DNA from: an uncultured Oscillospiraceae bacterium
Lineage (GTDB): Bacteria; Bacillota; Clostridia; Oscillospirales; Acutalibacteraceae
DNA: 7,764 nucleotides
Assembly: GCA_902462665.1 (NCBI GenBank)
Contig: CABQCM010000054.1
Span: 1-7,764 of the forward strand
Direction of reading: 5' to 3'
In this document: positions 5,219 through 7,764 of the stretch, one piece after another
How positions within the stretch are numbered: the first letter of the stretch is position 1
How the letters are laid out: each line of letters begins with the position of its first letter
Made by a program: the position numbers and the translations under genes
The notes under the pieces: generated by a model
Databases searched by the model: none
What the model was told of the DNA's origin: nothing
Seen by the model: the letters and a program-made list of their open reading frames with translations, nothing else

Positions 5219-6229
5219 TTAATCCAGGATAAAGCCGATCTTTTTGCGCGCCTTTTTGAGCACCCGGCTGGCCAGCACAGCAGCGTGAGCGGCACCCTCA
5301 CGATAACAGGCGGCCAGATAATCCTTATTGTTCATCAAATCGCGGTAGCGTTCCTGCACCGGACGCAGGGTTTCCACCACCGCCTCGCCTACAGCCTCTT
5401 TGAAATCGCCGTAGCCTTTGCCTTCAAATTCGGCCTCGATGGCTTCCATATTCTTTCCGGTAACGGCAGAATAAATTCCCATCAGGTTGTTGACCCCATC
5501 CTTACCCTCGCCATAAGCCACCCGGGCCTCGCTGTCGGTGACCGCCCGGCGCAGCTTGCGAAGGATGACGTCCGGCTCGTCGAGCATGGCGATGTAGCCG
5601 TTAACATTTTCATCCGACTTGGACATTTTTCGGCTGGGATCCTGCAGCGAACGAATGCGCGCCCCCACCTTAGGAATCATGGGCTCAGGCACCACAAAGG
5701 TGGGAGAATAGGCGTTGTTAAACCGCTCGGCAATGGTACGGGTAATTTCCAGATGCTGCTTTTGGTCGTCGCCCACCGGTACAAAATCGGTATTGTAGAG
5801 CAGAATGTCGGCCGCCATCAAGGCAGGATAGCTGAACAGCCCGACGTTAATGTTATCCGCGTGGGTTTTGGATTTATCTTTAAACTGCGTCATGCGGGAA
5901 AACTCACCGAACTGAGCGTAGCAATTCAGCAGCCAGGCCAACTCGCTGTGGGCCGCAACGTGGGACTGAATAAAGAAAATGCTTTTGTCTTTATCAATGC
6001 CCGACGCCATGAGCAGAGCGTAGGTCTCCAGACTGCGCCGGCGAAGCTCGGCCGGCTCCTGTCGCACTGTAATAGCATGAAGGTCCGCCACGGCATAGAT
6101 GCAGTCATATTCCTCCTGCAGTGCGACCATATTGCGAATTGCGCCGAGATAATTGCCCAGAGTGAGCATTCCGCTCGGCTGCAGGGCGCTGAACACCCGC
6201 TTTTTTGGGGTGGTGTTTTCCGAATTCAT
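5219..6229 (-). CDS. trpS: Tryptophanyl-tRNA synthetase
   Basis: This class Ic aminoacyl-tRNA synthetase activates Trp with ATP and charges tRNA-Trp in the cytoplasm. The 336-residue length is normal for bacterial TrpS (about 330). The HIGH-equivalent PSGMLTLGNYLGA lies at residues 18-30, VPVGDDQKQH at 150-159 in the Rossmann core, and the KMSKS loop is intact at 201-205. The C-terminal helical anticodon-binding part ends KKARKKIGFILD. A TTG codon directly precedes the ATG (6230-6232) and would be 10 bases from GAAAGG (6243-6248). ATG 6229 is chosen, at the 13-base spacing also used by the neighbouring genes, but the TTG start is not excluded. Only about 65 bases separate it from the upstream aminotransferase stop, leaving no room for a T-box leader, so it is probably co-transcribed with that gene. 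Confidence 0.95.
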   Translation of the reverse strand: MNSENTTPKKRVFSALQPSGMLTLGNYLGAIRNMVALQEEYDCIYAVADLHAITVRQEPAELRRRSLETYALLMASGIDKDKSIFFIQSHVAAHSELAWLLNCYAQFGEFSRMTQFKDKSKTHADNINVGLFSYPALMAADILLYNTDFVPVGDDQKQHLEITRTIAERFNNAYSPTFVVPEPMIPKVGARIRSLQDPSRKMSKSDENVNGYIAMLDEPDVILRKLRRAVTDSEARVAYGEGKDGVNNLMGIYSAVTGKNMEAIEAEFEGKGYGDFKEAVGEAVVETLRPVQERYRDLMNNKDYLAACYREGAAHAAVLASRVLKKARKKIGFILD

Positions 6230-6242
6230 CAATCAATACAAC

Positions 6243-6248
6243 CCTTTC
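6243..6248 (-). promoter_or_regulatory. Ribosome site GAAAGG of trpS
   Basis: AGAAAGG on the minus strand is 13 bases before ATG 6229, or 10 before the alternative TTG 6232. The site leaves the exact start slightly ambiguous. Confidence 0.55.
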
Positions 6249-6297
6249 TGTGTCAAATCGCCGCTTGCGGCTCAAAGCCAGTTAAAACCTCACCGTC

Positions 6298-7482
6298 TTA
6301 CAGTGCATGCGCCAGCTCGCCGAGAATGGCCATCCCCTGCTCCAACTGCTCGTCGGTGGGGGTGGAGAAGTTAATGCGGAAAGACTGGCAAGGCTCCGAC
6401 TCATCCATCAGGAATGCGTTGCCTGGCACAACAGCAACCTTATGCTGCACCGCCTGCTTGCAGAACGCGGGCATATCCACACCGTCGGGCAGCGTCGGCC
6501 AGAGGAACAAACCGCCCTCAACCCGGCTGCAGGTCAGCCGGTCACCCAGCTCGCGGTCAAAGCAATCCATCATCAGCCCCGCTTTATGCTCGTAAACCTT
6601 GCGAATGCGCTGCAAATGCCCTTCGTAATCGCAGCCGGTCATAAATTCATAGGCAACCATCTGCGCCCAGATGTTGGTATGTACGTCGGAAGTCTGTTTG
6701 CACACAATCATTTTAGCGATAACGGGCGCTGGCGCAATCGCATAGCCTACCCGCATACCGGGGGAAAGCACCTTGGAAAAAGTACCGGCGTAAATGACGA
6801 TTCCATCCTCATCCATGCTCTTGATGGCGGGAATATGCTCCCCGGCAAAACGAATGTCGCCATAAGGATTATCTTCGATAATCATCACGCCATACTGCCG
6901 AGCCAGCCCGTACACCCGGCGACGTTTTTCCATTGACATCGTGACGCCCGAGGGATTCTGGAAATTGGGGATGGTGTAAATAAAACGAACTCTTTGCTCG
7001 GTTTTGAGCGCCTGCTCGAGCGCGTCCACGTCCATCCCGTCGCCCTGCATCGGAATGCCGCACAGCCTCAAACCATACGAGCGAAAAGAATTCAGCGAAC
7101 CAATGAACGAGGGGCTTTCACAAAGAACAACGTCGCCCTCATTGCACAAGCTCTTGGTCGCCAAATCCATCACCTGCTGCGCCCCCGCCGTGATTAGAAG
7201 CTGGTCAAACTCCCGGCCAATGTTGTGCTTTTGCTTCATATATCCGGCCAAATGCTCCCGCAGCGGGGCGTAACCCTCGGTGACGGCATACTGCAGCGCG
7301 CCGATGGGATTTTCCTGCATCAGCCTCTCGGAAATTTCCTGTATCTGTTCGACCGGAAAAGCCTCTGGCGCAGGATTTCCCGCGGCAAACGAGATGACGC
7401 TCGGGTCGCTCGTATATTTGAGAATTTCACGGATGGCGGAGGGCTGCAGCGAAGCAACCCGGTCGGCAAAGAGATAATTCAT
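6298..7482 (-). CDS. PLP-dependent class I/II aminotransferase (2-aminoadipate/aromatic, MocR-domain-like type)
   Basis: The 394-residue cytoplasmic fold-type I enzyme would move an amino group from an amino acid to a 2-oxo acid. The N-terminus NYLFADRVASLQPSAIREIL and SFAAGNPAPE (31-40) are typical of the LysN/2-aminoadipate aminotransferase branch that is also fused to MocR regulators; here there is no DNA-binding domain. ITAGAQQVMDL (97-107) is the phosphate-binding region. PNFQNPSG (172-179) supplies the conserved Asn176, and EDNPYGD (203-209) holds Asp204 and Tyr207. TFSK (234-237) carries the Schiff-base Lys237, followed by GMRVGY, and FRINF (368-372) holds the carboxylate-binding Arg369. 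All catalytic residues are present. The gene lies 108 nt after the comEA-like gene and 65 nt before trpS. Substrate choice (aromatic, branched-chain or aminoadipate) cannot be decided here. Confidence 0.92.
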   Translation of the reverse strand: MNYLFADRVASLQPSAIREILKYTSDPSVISFAAGNPAPEAFPVEQIQEISERLMQENPIGALQYAVTEGYAPLREHLAGYMKQKHNIGREFDQLLITAGAQQVMDLATKSLCNEGDVVLCESPSFIGSLNSFRSYGLRLCGIPMQGDGMDVDALEQALKTEQRVRFIYTIPNFQNPSGVTMSMEKRRRVYGLARQYGVMIIEDNPYGDIRFAGEHIPAIKSMDEDGIVIYAGTFSKVLSPGMRVGYAIAPAPVIAKMIVCKQTSDVHTNIWAQMVAYEFMTGCDYEGHLQRIRKVYEHKAGLMMDCFDRELGDRLTCSRVEGGLFLWPTLPDGVDMPAFCKQAVQHKVAVVPGNAFLMDESEPCQSFRINFSTPTDEQLEQGMAILGELAHAL

Positions 7483-7495
7483 AGGGTATATCGAA

Positions 7496-7501
7496 CCTTT
7501 C
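7496..7501 (-). promoter_or_regulatory. Ribosome site GAAAGG of the aminotransferase gene
   Basis: AGAAAGG on the minus strand lies 13 bases before ATG 7482. A TATGAT sequence just upstream of it on the minus strand could be a -10 box, but it lacks a clear -35. The 108-nt gap to the comEA-like stop otherwise shows only a 4-bp CCGC/GCGG hairpin. Confidence 0.5.
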
Positions 7502-7590
7502 TATCATAGGATTCATGCCCCGCTTTTGCGGAAGCTTATGACACTGAAAAAAGAATAGCCGAGCTGCACAAAGAATCGAAGCTTGGATGC

Positions 7591-7764
7591 TCAGCCCAAA
7601 TACACATACTGGCATAGCGTTTGATACAGCTTTTCACCAATGCCCTTGACCTCAAGCAATTCATCCAACGAGGACAGCGGACCATAGGTATCGCGATACT
7701 CAATGATGCGCCCGGCGAGCACCGGCCCGATTTTAGGAATGGTGCAAAGCTCATCCGCCGTGGC
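7591..7764 (-). CDS. ComEA-like helix-hairpin-helix DNA-binding protein, C-terminal 57 residues
   Basis: The minus strand enters from the right edge and reads ATADELCTIPKIGPVLAGR, then IIEYRDTYGPLSSLDELLEV and KGIGEKLYQTLCQYVYLG, ending in TGA (7591-7593). This is a tandem helix-hairpin-helix module. The first hairpin IPKIGPVLAG and the second VKGIGEKLYQ each carry the Gly-x-Gly or Ile-Gly turn that contacts the DNA backbone. The spacing and the middle segment FGxFxSxxDL-like (here YGPLSSLDEL) are those of the ComEA C-terminus, the membrane-anchored receptor for transforming DNA. The N-terminal anchor lies outside the window, so an anchorless HhH protein cannot be excluded. Confidence 0.85.
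   Translation of the reverse strand, partial: ATADELCTIPKIGPVLAGRIIEYRDTYGPLSSLDELLEVKGIGEKLYQTLCQYVYLG

Noticed and set aside
6255..6272. GCCGC/GCGGC hairpin between the aminotransferase and trpS genes as a terminator
   Set aside because: The five-pair stem has a two-base loop and no T-run, so it is too weak to end transcription.
5285..6595. A 436-codon open frame on the plus strand antisense to trpS and the aminotransferase end
   Set aside because: It lies opposite two genes with complete family motifs, its product resembles no family, and it runs through the trpS-aminotransferase junction. Codon phase in GC-rich genes commonly leaves such antisense frames open.
6307..6936. A 209-codon plus-strand frame inside the aminotransferase gene
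   Set aside because: It is antisense to the catalytic half of a clear PLP enzyme, with no family resemblance.
1..7764. CRISPR arrays, tRNA/rRNA genes, transposase or phage genes
   Set aside because: I saw no regularly spaced repeats, no cloverleaf with conserved T-loop, and no transposase, integrase or phage-like reading frames.

Overview
The window looks like a stretch of a Clostridia chromosome, most likely an Oscillospiraceae/Ruminococcaceae-type Firmicute. The grounds are Gram-positive style Shine-Dalgarno sites (AAGGAGAG, GGGGGAGG), a clostridial-type PyrE N-terminus, a ComEA-like helix-hairpin-helix protein, a small lipobox lipoprotein, and moderate-to-high GC in the genes with AT-rich promoter regions. 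This placement rests on protein character and is not a database result.

Layout. At the left edge (1-241, minus) lies the N-terminal 80 residues of orotate phosphoribosyltransferase (pyrE). It diverges across about 400 bp of AT-rich DNA from a rightward cluster. That gap holds a likely pyrE leader with a 10-bp inverted repeat, two near-identical 21-bp tandem units, and two copies of the 11-mer TTACTATAATA (each containing a perfect TATAAT). The plus-strand cluster is an RluA-family pseudouridine synthase (661-1617), a polysaccharide lyase family 8 (PL8) enzyme (1663-3579) and a nitroreductase-family flavoprotein (3608-4219). Gaps of 45 and 28 nt suggest co-transcription. A 15-bp perfect hairpin (4236-4270) closes the cluster.

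The right half is all minus strand. Reading right to left it holds the end of a ComEA-like DNA-binding protein (7591-7764), a PLP-dependent aminotransferase (6298-7482), tryptophanyl-tRNA synthetase trpS (5219-6229) and a small lipoprotein resembling the IseA endopeptidase-inhibitor family (4554-5114). Between trpS and the lipoprotein there is a 19-codon mini-ORF with a strong ribosome site, overlapping two mutually exclusive hairpins. Between the lipoprotein and the shared terminator is about 280 bp of non-obvious sequence (4271-4553), stop-poor on both strands and carrying an 11-bp inverted repeat.

Most of the window is housekeeping (pyrimidine synthesis, rRNA modification, tRNA charging, amino-acid metabolism, DNA uptake). 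The least ordinary gene is the PL8 lyase. It keeps the complete catalytic set at family spacing, but it has no visible signal peptide and no neighbouring sugar transporter or unsaturated-glucuronyl hydrolase. I see no clear new multi-gene system. The items most worth a second look are the PL8 enzyme, the 4271-4553 element, the post-trpS mini-ORF, and the pyrE/rluA divergent control region.
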